From contig NZ_JACHXJ010000004.1 in the NCBI RefSeq assembly GCF_014192015.1, forward strand, positions 674,395-738,394: a DNA stretch of 64,000 nt. Reading direction: 5' to 3'. Source of the DNA: Paenibacillus rhizosphaerae. GTDB lineage: Bacteria; Bacillota; Bacilli; Paenibacillales; Paenibacillaceae. Position 1 is the stretch's first letter, and the number at the start of each line of letters is the position of its first letter. The notes below the pieces were generated by a model, which did no database searches, was not told the DNA's origin, and worked only from the letters and a program-made list of their open reading frames with translations. A program made the position numbers and the translations under genes. Below are positions 32,788 through 42,299 of this stretch, in pieces.

Positions 32788-34134
32788 ATGAGAAAAGGCA
32801 AGAAATGGCCGGTCATGCTGCTCGCGCTCATCCTGATGGTTTCCTTGTCCGCCTGCGGCGGGGGAAGTAAAAGCGGCAGCGGTACCTCGGAAGGAACGGC
32901 GGAGCCGGCGGCCACGACGGACGATTCCTCCAAGACGAGCTCGGATGAGAAAATCGAGCTGTCCTTCTGGTCGCTCGGTACGACCAACTATGAGGAGCTC
33001 GGCAAAGAATATACCAAAGAGCATCCCAACATTACGATCAAATTCCAGAACACGTCCGATCAGACAGCACACCATAACAATCTGACGACAGCTTTGTCCG
33101 CCGGATCCGGAGCCCCGGACATCTTCATGCTGGAGATCGGCTTCATGGAGCGGTTCATTACGGCGGAGGACAAATTTTACAACCTGAATGATTTAGGGGC
33201 TAAAGATATCGCCGGCAACTACCTGGACTGGAAATGGAAGCAGGGCTCGTCCAAGGACGGCAGCTTCCAGATCGGGCTTCCGACCGACATCGGCCCGACC
33301 GTCGTATATTACCGCACCGATTTGATGGAGAAGGCGGGACTGCCGACCGATCCGGAAGAATTCGGCAAGGCGATCGATACGTGGGATAAGTTCGCTGCGG
33401 TGGCAAAGCAGTTCAAAGAGAAAACCGGCAAGCCGTTTGCGGACTTGACGGATCTGGTCTACAACGGCGTTCGTGACCAATCCGACGGTGAGATCTATTT
33501 CAGCAAGGCGGACGGCTCTTTCATCGGCGACAAAAACCCGATGGTGAAAAAAGCCTATGACTTTACGGTCAAAGGCATTCAGGAGGGCTGGATCGGCAAT
33601 ACGCTGCTGTGGTCTCCGGAATGGGGTCAGGCGACCAATGACGGCGGATTCGGCGTTATGCTCGGACCGGCATGGATGGCCGGCAACATCAAGACCAACG
33701 GTCCGGATTCTTCCGGCAAATGGAGAATTACACAGCTTCCTGAAGGCGCGGGCAACTGGGGCGGTTCCTTCCTGACGCTGCCGAAGCAGGGCAAGCATTC
33801 GAAGGAAGCTTACGAATTCATCGCCTGGCTCGACAGCAAGGAAAATCAGCTGGAATCGTTCAAATCCAAAGGCTTGATGCCTTCGATTCCTGCCTTGTAC
33901 ACAGATGAAGCCTTCACCGACTTCAAGGACGATTTCTTTGGCGGTCAGGCGACGGCCGTGGAATACGGCAAAGCCGCGCAGCGCGTCAAACCGGTCTACT
34001 ACGGTCCGCTGCATGACCAGACGGATACGTTCTTCAAGGATGCGCTGAAAAACGTCCTCGAGAAAAAGGCCGACCCGGCCAAAGAATGGGACGCCGCCGT
34101 CGAGAAAGCCAAAACGCTGGCGGAACGCAGCTAA
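32788..34134 (+). CDS. ABC transporter sugar-binding lipoprotein
   Basis: A 448-residue extracellular solute-binding protein of family 1 (SBP_bac_1). The lipoprotein signal peptide has its lipobox at SLSAC with Cys23, followed by a Gly/Ser/Thr linker. ELSFWSLGTTNYEELGKEYTKEHPNI begins the mature domain; AGSGAPDIFMLEIGFMERF and TDIGPTVVYYRTDLMEKAG are typical. AGAGGGG precedes the ATG at 32788, although the frame opens at 32590. Two permease genes follow but no ATPase gene, so it likely shares an MsmX-type ATPase encoded elsewhere. The sugar is probably an oligosaccharide. Confidence 0.93.
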   Translation: MRKGKKWPVMLLALILMVSLSACGGGSKSGSGTSEGTAEPAATTDDSSKTSSDEKIELSFWSLGTTNYEELGKEYTKEHPNITIKFQNTSDQTAHHNNLTTALSAGSGAPDIFMLEIGFMERFITAEDKFYNLNDLGAKDIAGNYLDWKWKQGSSKDGSFQIGLPTDIGPTVVYYRTDLMEKAGLPTDPEEFGKAIDTWDKFAAVAKQFKEKTGKPFADLTDLVYNGVRDQSDGEIYFSKADGSFIGDKNPMVKKAYDFTVKGIQEGWIGNTLLWSPEWGQATNDGGFGVMLGPAWMAGNIKTNGPDSSGKWRITQLPEGAGNWGGSFLTLPKQGKHSKEAYEFIAWLDSKENQLESFKSKGLMPSIPALYTDEAFTDFKDDFFGGQATAVEYGKAAQRVKPVYYGPLHDQTDTFFKDALKNVLEKKADPAKEWDAAVEKAKTLAERS

Positions 34135-34172
34135 TCATTTTCTGAAATCCGATTGTTGAAGTATGTAGTCTG

Positions 34173-34223
34173 CATCCAAACTCGTCAGGACGGCCGCAGG
34201 GCCATCCTTGGCGGGTTTGGATG
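34173..34223 (+). terminator. Intercistronic hairpin between SBP and permease
   Basis: Arms CATCCAAACTCG / CGGGTTTGGATG (one G-T pair) with a second GGCCGC-type inner fold and no T-run. It probably lowers read-through or protects the SBP mRNA, keeping permease expression below that of the binding protein. Confidence 0.55.
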
Positions 34224-34250
34224 ATCCTATGAGAACCGCGGAGGTGCAGC

Positions 34251-35204
34251 ATGGCAGAAACCGTAATCGCTTCGCAGGCCCGGAGCAGCAAGAAGCCTTT
34301 TCTGACGGAGCAAAGGCGGAGCCGGATTACAGCCTATACGTTTATTTCGCCTTTTTTTATTTTGTTCGCCATTTTCGGGTTGTACCCTATTTTCTTTACG
34401 ATTTATCTGTCCTTCTATAAGTGGGATGCGCTCGGCCCGATGAAATACGTCGGGATGAAAAACTACGATCTGATCACAAGCGATCCGACCTTCTGGATCT
34501 CGTTCAGCAATACGCTCATTATGGGCGTGATGGGCACCGTCCCGCAGCTGATCATTGCGCTTCTTGTGGCGGTCATGCTCAACTCGGCGATGACCCGGTT
34601 CAAGAAGACGTTCCGGGTCCTCTTTTTCATGCCCAACATTACGTCGATCGTGGCCGTGACGCTTGTATTCAGCACCCTGTTCGGCAACAACGGCATGATC
34701 AACTGGATGCTGAACGGCCTGGGGCTGGAGAGCGTGGCCTTCAACTCCGGCTGGTGGGGTGTCAAAATCGCCATCTCCACCATGGTGATGTGGCGCTGGA
34801 CGGGCTACAACGCGATCATCTTCTTGTCCGGCCTGCAGAGCATTCCGATGGACCTGTACGAAGCCGCGCGGATCGACGGGGCTAACCGCCGCCAGCAGCT
34901 GGCCTACATTACGCTGCCGCTGCTCAAGCCGTTTATCGTCTTCGTGACGCTGATCTCGACCATCGGCGCGCTCCAGCTGTTTACCGAACCGTACGTCTAT
35001 TTGGGGCAGTCCGGGACGGGATCGACCCGTCAGGAAGGGATTACGATGGTGACTTATTTGTACAGCGAAGCCTTCCGCAACGGATTTTTCGGTACGGCGG
35101 CGGCCACGGCGGTCATGCTGTTTATCATTACGATCATCTTCTCCATGATTAACATGTGGGTATCGGGACGGATGAACGGAGATACGGAAGGTGGTAAGGC
35201 ATGA
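34251..35204 (+). CDS. ABC sugar transporter permease, MalF/UgpA type
   Basis: A 317-residue inner-membrane permease with six transmembrane helices. The EAA loop is visible as YEAARIDGANRRQQLAYITLPLLKP (about residues 203-227), the contact site for the ATPase. GGAGG precedes the ATG at 34251. The stop overlaps the next start in ATGA. Confidence 0.94.
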   Translation: MAETVIASQARSSKKPFLTEQRRSRITAYTFISPFFILFAIFGLYPIFFTIYLSFYKWDALGPMKYVGMKNYDLITSDPTFWISFSNTLIMGVMGTVPQLIIALLVAVMLNSAMTRFKKTFRVLFFMPNITSIVAVTLVFSTLFGNNGMINWMLNGLGLESVAFNSGWWGVKIAISTMVMWRWTGYNAIIFLSGLQSIPMDLYEAARIDGANRRQQLAYITLPLLKPFIVFVTLISTIGALQLFTEPYVYLGQSGTGSTRQEGITMVTYLYSEAFRNGFFGTAAATAVMLFIITIIFSMINMWVSGRMNGDTEGGKA

Positions 35205-36067
35205 GTTCACTTCAAACGGCTTCTTCCCGGACGCCGGGAGATACGGGATTGATCGGCAAAACACTCTTTTACATTTTGCTCGTGATCGGAGCGCTGGTCT
35301 CGATATTTCCTTTTTACTGGATGTTCGTTATTGCGACAAATGACCGCGGGGCGGTATTTCATATTCCCCCGATGCTGTCCATCGGCGGCGAGTTTCTGAA
35401 CAATTTCCAGCGGGTGCTGGAGCGGACGGACTTCTTTCGCGCGCTGCTCAATTCGCTCTTTGTCTCATCCATGGTGACCGTGTCGGTGGTGTTCTTCTGC
35501 ACCTTGGCCGGATACGCCTTCGCCAAGTATGATTTTCCGCTGAAAAATGGGCTCTTTTATTTCGTCATCGCGACCCTGTTCGTCCCGACCCAGCTGAGCG
35601 TGCTGCCGACGTACATCATCATGGCGAAGCTGCACTGGATCGATACGTACAAGGCGCTGATCGTGCCCGCGATGGTGAACGCCTTCGGGATCTTCTGGAT
35701 GCGGCAGTATATTTCCACGGCGGTCCACTCCGAGCTGATCGAGTCCGGACGCATCGACGGCGGCGGGCATTTCCGGATTTTCTGGAGCATTGCGATCCCG
35801 GTCATTACACCGGCCATGGCGACGCTGGGCATTCTCAATTTTATGAACGTCTGGAATGACTTCTTCTGGCCGCTCGTCGTACTGAAGAACAGTGAGCATT
35901 TTACGATCCAAATCGCACTGCAGCAGCTGTTCTCCAATCGCGACGGGCTTGATTACGGCATGATCATGTCCGCGACGTTTACGGCGACGCTGCCCCTTCT
36001 GATCGTATTTCTGCTCTTCAGCCGCTGGGTCATTGCAGGCTTGACTTCCGGAGCCATCAAGAGTTGA
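35201..36067 (+). CDS. ABC sugar transporter permease, MalG/UgpE type
   Basis: A 288-residue permease with six helices; its EAA loop reads SELIESGRIDGGGHFRIFWSIAIPVITPAMATL. It overlaps the upstream permease by four bases (ATGA), a sign of coupled translation. Together with the preceding permease it forms the membrane channel for the lipoprotein's substrate. The sensor kinase gene starts 100 bases downstream. Confidence 0.94.
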   Translation: MSSLQTASSRTPGDTGLIGKTLFYILLVIGALVSIFPFYWMFVIATNDRGAVFHIPPMLSIGGEFLNNFQRVLERTDFFRALLNSLFVSSMVTVSVVFFCTLAGYAFAKYDFPLKNGLFYFVIATLFVPTQLSVLPTYIIMAKLHWIDTYKALIVPAMVNAFGIFWMRQYISTAVHSELIESGRIDGGGHFRIFWSIAIPVITPAMATLGILNFMNVWNDFFWPLVVLKNSEHFTIQIALQQLFSNRDGLDYGMIMSATFTATLPLLIVFLLFSRWVIAGLTSGAIKS

Positions 36068-36166
36068 TTCCCCTGAAATCTGCCAGACACGAAGGAATTG
36101 TTTCATGCCATGAAGAATGAATAGATCTAAAGACATAGAAGCAGGAGGCAGGAGGACCCAAGTGCC

Positions 36167-37891
36167 ATGAAGCTCCGCCGCAAAATATTACTGGCTATTA
36201 TTCTTCTGGTGTTCATACCGGTTATCATCATGGGCGTGGTCACCTATTACAACTTTTCCAACGCCATGGAGAAGAAGTCGAACAATTTCTACTGGATTTC
36301 GCTGCTGGAGACGGACCGCAAGCTCAAGTTCGCCTTGAATGAGATCAACTCCGTCTCCAATGCGGCGATTACCCAGCCGGTCATTCAGCAGTTTCTGAAA
36401 AATCCGGATGTAAGCGTGACGTACGACCGCAAGCAGGAGATCAACAATTTGCTGATCAACCACCCGATGATTACTTCGTTCAGTCTGTACTCCACCAACC
36501 AATTGATCTATCAATACAACGCGCCGATGTCATTCGGCGATTTGAAGCGGCAAGCTTGGTATGCGTCCATGCTGGGCGCCGAAGGGCGCCCGGTATGGTC
36601 CGGGCCGGGGGAGAACGGTTCGGCGGCAGCGGGCCGGCCGGTTATGATTCATGCCCGCGTCATCAAAGACTACTACTCGCTGGAGACGATCGGCTACCTG
36701 GTCATCTATGTGAAGCCGGATATTTTGGATCAAGTATTCTGGGAAGCCGCGACGCTCAAGAACGGGGACATTCTGCTGGTGAACAAAGAGGGCAGCGTCG
36801 TATTCAACAAATCCGGGGACCGGATCGGGGAGAACATCCCTTTTCCTTTTCTGTCAGGCACGTACACCAAGACGAAGGACTATTACGTGGATTCCTTTCA
36901 TCACGAAAAATCGCTTATTACCTTTCTGCCGTCCCACAATGAACAATGGTATCTGGTTGCGGTGACGCCGCTGAAGCTGATTCGTTCTGAATCCGTTTCC
37001 ATTCGGAATATCGCCATTATTTTAGGACTGTTTTCTTTGCTGTCGGCACTCTGGTTCGACCAGTTTTTTATCCGCAGGCTGGTCCGCAGTCTGATCAGCG
37101 CCGTAAACGGCATGAAGCGGGTCAAGCAGGGCATCTTCGTGCCGATTACATCCCATACGCAAAGCGATGATGAGACCGATCTGCTGATCGACGGCTTTAA
37201 CCGGATGAGCTCGCAGATCCAGGAGCTGATCCAGCAGGTGGAGACGGAGCAGACCCGCAAGAAGGAAGCCGAGCTGCAGGCGCTGGTGGCCCAGATCAAT
37301 CCCCATTTTATTTACAACTCGCTGGAGTCGATCAACTCCATGGCGGTGCTGGCCGGGAACCGGGATATCAGCAAAATGGTCATTTCCCTCGGCAAGCTGC
37401 TGCGGATCAGCATCAGCGAGAACCAGGAGCTTATTCCGCTGTATATGGAATTTGAGCATGTGCGCCATTACCTGAACATTCAGAAATACCGGTTCGAAGA
37501 CCGGTTTGACTATGAAATCGACATTCCCGAGACGCTGCGATCGTATATGACCCAGAAGCTGATCGTTCAGCCGATTGTTGAAAACGCCTTGTACCACGCC
37601 ATTGAGCCGATGGAGGACAAAGGATATATCCGCATTCAGGCTCTTGAAGCCGGCCGGGACATCGTCATCGACGTGTCCGACAACGGGCCGGGCTTTGACC
37701 CGGAGTCGCTGCTTCGCATTTGGAACAAGGAGTCCGCCGGATCGAAAAAGTACCATGACAGCGGCGTTGGCTTGAAGAATGTCCATGAAAGGCTGCGGAT
37801 CCGGTTCGGAAGCCGCTACGGCATCCTCATATGCTCCTCTCCCGGCGGCGGATCGGTCGTTCGGATCCGGGTGCCGAAAATTATGCCATAG
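36167..37891 (+). CDS. Sensor histidine kinase, YesM family
   Basis: A 574-residue membrane kinase. Two transmembrane helices (about 6-27 and 283-303) flank an extracellular sensor domain with Cache-like character. A HAMP domain follows (RRLVRSLISAVNGMKRV). The His_kinase domain has phospho-His380 in INPHFIYNSLESIN. The HATPase domain has N box QPIVENALYHAIE and G box DNGPGFDPE. CAGGAGG precedes the ATG. Kinases of this family sense carbohydrate availability, often through a solute-binding protein. The second SBP gene and the response regulator gene follow directly. Confidence 0.94.
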   Translation: MKLRRKILLAIILLVFIPVIIMGVVTYYNFSNAMEKKSNNFYWISLLETDRKLKFALNEINSVSNAAITQPVIQQFLKNPDVSVTYDRKQEINNLLINHPMITSFSLYSTNQLIYQYNAPMSFGDLKRQAWYASMLGAEGRPVWSGPGENGSAAAGRPVMIHARVIKDYYSLETIGYLVIYVKPDILDQVFWEAATLKNGDILLVNKEGSVVFNKSGDRIGENIPFPFLSGTYTKTKDYYVDSFHHEKSLITFLPSHNEQWYLVAVTPLKLIRSESVSIRNIAIILGLFSLLSALWFDQFFIRRLVRSLISAVNGMKRVKQGIFVPITSHTQSDDETDLLIDGFNRMSSQIQELIQQVETEQTRKKEAELQALVAQINPHFIYNSLESINSMAVLAGNRDISKMVISLGKLLRISISENQELIPLYMEFEHVRHYLNIQKYRFEDRFDYEIDIPETLRSYMTQKLIVQPIVENALYHAIEPMEDKGYIRIQALEAGRDIVIDVSDNGPGFDPESLLRIWNKESAGSKKYHDSGVGLKNVHERLRIRFGSRYGILICSSPGGGSVVRIRVPKIMP

Positions 37892-37924
37892 ACCGGAGCG
37901 TCGGGGGAAGGAGGAGAGAGACGG

Positions 37925-39277
37925 ATGTTAAAAAGAAAACTGCGAAGCTGGGGCTGGGTGCTCCTCTATGCGGTCGTACTGACCGGCACGGTCGTTGTGG
38001 TGGCGCATGCCAACCATGAGCCAATCGAGGAGGACGCCACCGACAAGATCACGCTGACCTTCCGGCATTTCTGGATCAGCGAGCATGATCGGCCGATGCT
38101 GAACATTTTTGAGGATGTCGTGCGTGAATTTGAGGAGGCCCATCCCAACGTCAAGGTCAATTTCGACGGGATGGATCAAACGATCCACCGGGAGCAGAAG
38201 CTTAAGAGCGAGATGGTGACCGGCACACCTCCCGACATGTTCGTCCTGTTCGGCGGCGCCGAGATCGAGCCATATGTCAGGTCGAACCGGCTGCTCGATT
38301 TGACGGAGTTCGTGAACGGCAACCACCTGGAGAATGAGTTCAAAGATTTGAAGCTGTGGACCTTCGACCGCCATGTCTACGGCCTGCCGATTGAAGGCAA
38401 CGCCGAGCCGCTGTATGTGAACGCTGCGCTTTTCCGCAAGCTCGGGATCGCCATTCCGGAAACGTTAAGCCAGTTAAACGAAGCGGTGGACGTGCTGCAG
38501 CAGCACGGCTATATCCCGTTCGCCCTCGGCAATGAGGAGCGCTGGCCGGCGGCTATTTTCGCCCATTATTTAATGGACCGCTACGGCAACCCGCAAATGA
38601 TCGAAAACTTAGTCGAGGGAAACAGCGGTGCCGCTTTTGAAAATGCGGCTTATCTGAAGGCATTTAACCAGATCGAGGCTTGGGCGGAAAAGGGTGCATT
38701 CGGTCCCCATCCCAACGATATTTCGACCGAAGAAGCGATCGACCTGTTCAGCCACGGTAAAGCGGGCATGTATTTAAATGGTAACTGGGACATTACGCTG
38801 TTTCATAACGAGCGGGCGCCGGCCGATTTTCAGAACGATATCAAGGCGATTCCGTTCCCGTCCCTCGAGCCCGGCAGTTCCATGCCGCTCGCAGGAGGCT
38901 ATACGATCGGGATCGGCTTGTCTTCCAATTTAACCGAACCGCAGAAAAAGGCGGCCCTGGAGCTGATGAAGAGCTTGTACACGACGGAAGTACAGGAACG
39001 GATCGTGTACGAAGGCCTGCGGATTCCGTCCATGCGCATTCCTTTTGACGCCGAGCGGACCGGGCCGGTCTTTCCGCAGGTCACCGCATTGATGGAGCAG
39101 GACCCGCAAACCTTCGTTCCTTATGACAATATGCTGTCCCCGGAAGTGAACAAATCGTTTCTGGCGGTCATCGAAGAGATGATTCACGGAGACATTTCGG
39201 CAGATGACGCACTGCAGGAGCTGGACGACTCCTCGAAGCAATATTGGAATCTGAGGCGCAGCACGGCGGTGAAATGA
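37925..39277 (+). CDS. Extracellular solute-binding protein without lipobox, set between kinase and regulator
   Basis: A 450-residue SBP_bac_1 protein. The N-terminal hydrophobic segment (WVLLYAVVLTGTVVVVAHA) has no Cys after it, so the protein is not a lipoprotein; it may be cleaved by signal peptidase I after AHA or stay anchored by the helix. The binding-protein core is clear: ITLTFRHFWISEHDRPML, FEEAHPNVKVNFDGMDQ, GTPPDMFVLFGGAEI and GKAGMYLNGNWDITLF. GGAAGGAGG precedes the ATG. It lies between kinase and regulator genes with 33- and 15-base gaps. This suggests a sensing rather than a transport role, but transport is not ruled out. Confidence 0.92.
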   Translation: MLKRKLRSWGWVLLYAVVLTGTVVVVAHANHEPIEEDATDKITLTFRHFWISEHDRPMLNIFEDVVREFEEAHPNVKVNFDGMDQTIHREQKLKSEMVTGTPPDMFVLFGGAEIEPYVRSNRLLDLTEFVNGNHLENEFKDLKLWTFDRHVYGLPIEGNAEPLYVNAALFRKLGIAIPETLSQLNEAVDVLQQHGYIPFALGNEERWPAAIFAHYLMDRYGNPQMIENLVEGNSGAAFENAAYLKAFNQIEAWAEKGAFGPHPNDISTEEAIDLFSHGKAGMYLNGNWDITLFHNERAPADFQNDIKAIPFPSLEPGSSMPLAGGYTIGIGLSSNLTEPQKKAALELMKSLYTTEVQERIVYEGLRIPSMRIPFDAERTGPVFPQVTALMEQDPQTFVPYDNMLSPEVNKSFLAVIEEMIHGDISADDALQELDDSSKQYWNLRRSTAVK

Positions 39278-39292
39278 AAGGAGGGACATACC

Positions 39293-40900
39293 GTGGAAGG
39301 TTCAGACCGGCATTACACAGCCATATTGGTGGATGACGAACCGATCATCCTGCGGAGTCTGAAGGCCGCCATCCCTTGGGAGGAGCTGGGCATCGCGGTG
39401 GCCGGCGAGGCGAGGAACGGGGAAGGGGCGCTGGACTTGATCCGGAAGCACGAGCCGGATATCATCATCAGCGATATCCGTATGCCCGGTATGGATGGCA
39501 TTACGCTGATGAAGGAAGTGCTTACGGGGAACCCCGGACGTATTTTTATCGTAATCAGCGGTTATGGCGAATTCGAATATGCCCGAGAGGCGCTTCGGCA
39601 AGGGGCCTTCGACTATCTGCTGAAGCCGATCGATCATGACGAATTAACGGAGATGCTGAGGCGGGCCGCAGCCCGGCTGGACGCGCAGCGGGCCGACGAC
39701 AGGCTGCTGCATTCGGTCCAAGTGCTGTCCGTGATGGCCCGCGAGCGGATGTACTCGGAATGGATCGAGGGCAACGACCGTCCGCGCGGACCGCTCGCGT
39801 GGCTGGAGAGCCATGAGCTGGATGAAGACTACTTTATGGCCGTCGTACAGCTGGATTATTATCACCAGCTTAGCGAACGGTGGTCGATGGCTGAAAAGCG
39901 GCTGTGGCTGTTTGCGGTCCGCAACATTTTGGAGGAGTGGTCGCAGCAGTACGGCTGCCTGGCGGTATTCCCCTTTCATAGCGGAGAATGGATAGTCCTG
40001 TTCCCCGATGCGCTGCAGCCGCGGAAAATTACGCTTGGCCACGATCTGATCGACCGGATCCGTACGTTCTCCAAGCTGAAGTGCTCGGTGGGCCTCAGCC
40101 AGACGACCCGGGGAATCCACCAGCTGAGCAGAGCCTATGACGGCGCAGCCCGGGCGCTGTACCAGCGCTTTTATTCCGAGCAGGAGGGCGTGTTTGCCGA
40201 TACGGAACATGAGGTTATTGCCGGGCATCCGGATCTGAAATATCCGAAGCACCTCGAATCGCTGCTGCTGGATGCCATCCGGACGCTCGATATGGGGCGC
40301 CTGAACGCAAGCTGGGATGAGCTGAAGGGATATCTGGAAGAACAGGCCTATCCGAAGGAGGCGGCCGAGCGGCTGCTCATTGAGCTGACGATCGTCCTGT
40401 GCCGCCAGCTGGAGCAGGGGAATCCGCCGATGGATTGGCGCCTGGACGGCCTGATACATGAGCTGCATGATCAGGGGAGCCTGCATGACGCGATCGCTCT
40501 GCTTAAAGAAGCATTTGCGGTCCAACTGACGGATCACCTGAAAACCCAGCACCGGGAAGACGGGCCAACCGTGGTTGAAAAGGTGAAGCAGTATATTTCG
40601 AACCATTATCATCAAGATCTCAGTATTGAGGAGGTTGCAGAAGTCGCAGATCTGAGCATCAGCCATTTCTGTACCTTGTTCAAGCAGGTGTCGGGCTATA
40701 CGTTCCTTGAGTATTTAACGGAGTGCCGGATGGACAAAGCCAAGTACATGCTCAGCCATACGAGCGTTAAAGTGTACCAAATCGCGCCGCTGGTGGGGTA
40801 TCAAGATCCGAAGTATTTTACCCAGGTTTTTAAAAAGGCTACGGGCCAAACCCCGACGGAATATCGGGAATCGCATGCCGCCATTCCGGGGGAAAACTAA
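39293..40900 (+). CDS. AraC-type response regulator, YesN family
   Basis: A 535-residue regulator. The receiver domain has Asp14-Asp15 and the phosphorylation site Asp61 in IIISDIRMPGMDG; the conserved Lys is in YLLKPIDH. A long central region resembles the YesN/GGDEF-derived linker (FMAVVQLDYYHQLSERW). The C-terminal two HTH motifs of the AraC family are VKQYISNHYHQDLSIEEVAEVADLS, SISHFCTLFKQVSG and VYQIAPLVGYQDPKYFTQVFKKATGQTPTEYR. The start is GTG at 39293 behind AAAGGAGGG. It likely activates the ABC operon just upstream. Confidence 0.95.
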   Translation: MEGSDRHYTAILVDDEPIILRSLKAAIPWEELGIAVAGEARNGEGALDLIRKHEPDIIISDIRMPGMDGITLMKEVLTGNPGRIFIVISGYGEFEYAREALRQGAFDYLLKPIDHDELTEMLRRAAARLDAQRADDRLLHSVQVLSVMARERMYSEWIEGNDRPRGPLAWLESHELDEDYFMAVVQLDYYHQLSERWSMAEKRLWLFAVRNILEEWSQQYGCLAVFPFHSGEWIVLFPDALQPRKITLGHDLIDRIRTFSKLKCSVGLSQTTRGIHQLSRAYDGAARALYQRFYSEQEGVFADTEHEVIAGHPDLKYPKHLESLLLDAIRTLDMGRLNASWDELKGYLEEQAYPKEAAERLLIELTIVLCRQLEQGNPPMDWRLDGLIHELHDQGSLHDAIALLKEAFAVQLTDHLKTQHREDGPTVVEKVKQYISNHYHQDLSIEEVAEVADLSISHFCTLFKQVSGYTFLEYLTECRMDKAKYMLSHTSVKVYQIAPLVGYQDPKYFTQVFKKATGQTPTEYRESHAAIPGEN

Positions 40901-40941
40901 TCCCGCAAGCCGGTAAATGGTGGTAAACTGAAGTTAGCAAG

Positions 40942-40974
40942 CAAGCCTTTGGCGTCCTGCCGGAGGCTTGTTCC
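40942..40974 (+). terminator. Stem-loop after the response regulator gene
   Basis: Twelve-bp arms CAAGCCTTTGGC / GCCGGAGGCTTG with two G-T pairs and a five-base loop; only TTCC follows, so termination may be weak. It lies in the leader of the next gene as well. Confidence 0.5.
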
Positions 40975-40994
40975 ATTGAATAAGGAGTGATCAC

Positions 40995-42257
40995 ATGCTT
41001 CGAACTGTTCACAAGTACATAGGCTCACTGTCCGTTGCGCTGCTGTCCTCGGCCCTGGTGCTGAGCGCGGCGGGAGCGGCACCCGCCTCTTCGCCGTCAT
41101 CGGCGGCGAAAGAGCCCTACCGGATCGTCGCCTTCGGCGATTCGTTAACCGTCGGCTATGAGCCCGGTAAAGGAGAGAAGGACGTTCCTTACGGTTTTGT
41201 GGACCGGCTGCAGGAGCAGGGACTGCTTCACGGCCGGACGGAAACGTTGAACGTGGGAATCGCCGGGCTGAGGAGCCAGGGGCTCCAAAACTTTGTTGAG
41301 GCGGTTACTGCCGGACAACCGATCGGTGCCGAGGCGATTCAGCCGAACCTGCCGGATCCCCGGACCGCCCAGATCGGCGCCGCCGCTCCTCAGACCCAAT
41401 CGGCTGTGAAGGCTGCGGACGCCATTACGATCACGATCGGCGGCAACGACATGTCCCAGCTGCTTGAGACCGGGAGCCAGATGACGGACCAGCAGCTGTC
41501 CGATCGGGTGCAGGAGCTATTCAAGCTGTACTCGGACAGCATGAAGGTCGTGCTGGACGACCTGCACGGCTTGAATCCGGACGCGCTGATCGTAGTCGCC
41601 GACCAGTACCAGCCGATGCCGGAAATCGCCGACAAGGCGCTGTATCCGAAGCTGGGGCAGGCGGCCCAGGGATTTACCGACGTCATTGACAAGATGGCGG
41701 CCTCCTATCAGTCGCAGGGCGTCAACGTCAAGGTGGCCCATGTGGCCAAGGAGTTCGTCGGCGGCGAGGGTACGATGACGCACATCATCGCGGATCGGGA
41801 CATCCACCCGAACCAGATGGGGTATGAGGCGATGGCTAAGGTCTTCTCCGAAGTGATCTGGGGCGGATACACCAAGCTGGCCGTTCACGAGTCCGGTACG
41901 CTGATGGGCATCATCGTTGGCGGCAAGGAGCTGAACACGCCTTACAAGCCGGTCATCAAGAACGGCGCGAATTTCGTGGCGATCCAGGACATCGTGAACG
42001 CGGTCGGCGCCACTTCCAAGTGGGACGGCAAGACGTCCAGCGCGACGATCAGTTACGCGGGCAACACGGTCGTGATTACGATCGGCGCCAGCACCGTGAA
42101 GGTGAACGGCCAACCGGTCGCCGTCGGCGCACCCGCGTTCCTGAACAAGGTCGGCAAGGAATCGAAGACGTACGTACCGCTGGCAGCGCTGGCGCAAGGC
42201 CTTGGCTTCGACGTCCAGTACGTGGCGAAGCTGAGAACGGCATTTATCAATCCATAA
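40995..42257 (+). CDS. Secreted GDSL/SGNH esterase with C-terminal copper-amine-oxidase-like domain
   Basis: A 420-residue exported protein with a signal peptide (cleavage near GAAPA). The SGNH catalytic blocks are Ser50 in FGDSLTVGYE, a Gly in VGIAGLRSQ, Asn in IGGNDMSQ, and Asp269 and His271 in RDIHPNQMG. After about residue 300 there is a copper-amine-oxidase-N-like domain (YKPVIKNGANFVAIQDIVNAVG, KVNGQPVAVGAPAFLNKVGK, YVPLAALAQGLGFDV). That domain is non-catalytic and common in Paenibacillus surface proteins. Likely a cell-surface esterase or lipase. AAGGAG before the ATG. Confidence 0.9.
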   Translation: MLRTVHKYIGSLSVALLSSALVLSAAGAAPASSPSSAAKEPYRIVAFGDSLTVGYEPGKGEKDVPYGFVDRLQEQGLLHGRTETLNVGIAGLRSQGLQNFVEAVTAGQPIGAEAIQPNLPDPRTAQIGAAAPQTQSAVKAADAITITIGGNDMSQLLETGSQMTDQQLSDRVQELFKLYSDSMKVVLDDLHGLNPDALIVVADQYQPMPEIADKALYPKLGQAAQGFTDVIDKMAASYQSQGVNVKVAHVAKEFVGGEGTMTHIIADRDIHPNQMGYEAMAKVFSEVIWGGYTKLAVHESGTLMGIIVGGKELNTPYKPVIKNGANFVAIQDIVNAVGATSKWDGKTSSATISYAGNTVVITIGASTVKVNGQPVAVGAPAFLNKVGKESKTYVPLAALAQGLGFDVQYVAKLRTAFINP

Positions 42258-42265
42258 TAAGCGAG

Positions 42266-42299
42266 AAGGGCTTCCCCGGTGATGGGGGAGCCCTTATTG
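42266..42299 (+). terminator. Rho-independent terminator of the GDSL gene
   Basis: Arms AAGGGCTTCCCC / GGGGGAGCCCTT around GGTGAT, then ATTGTTTG. Confidence 0.8.
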
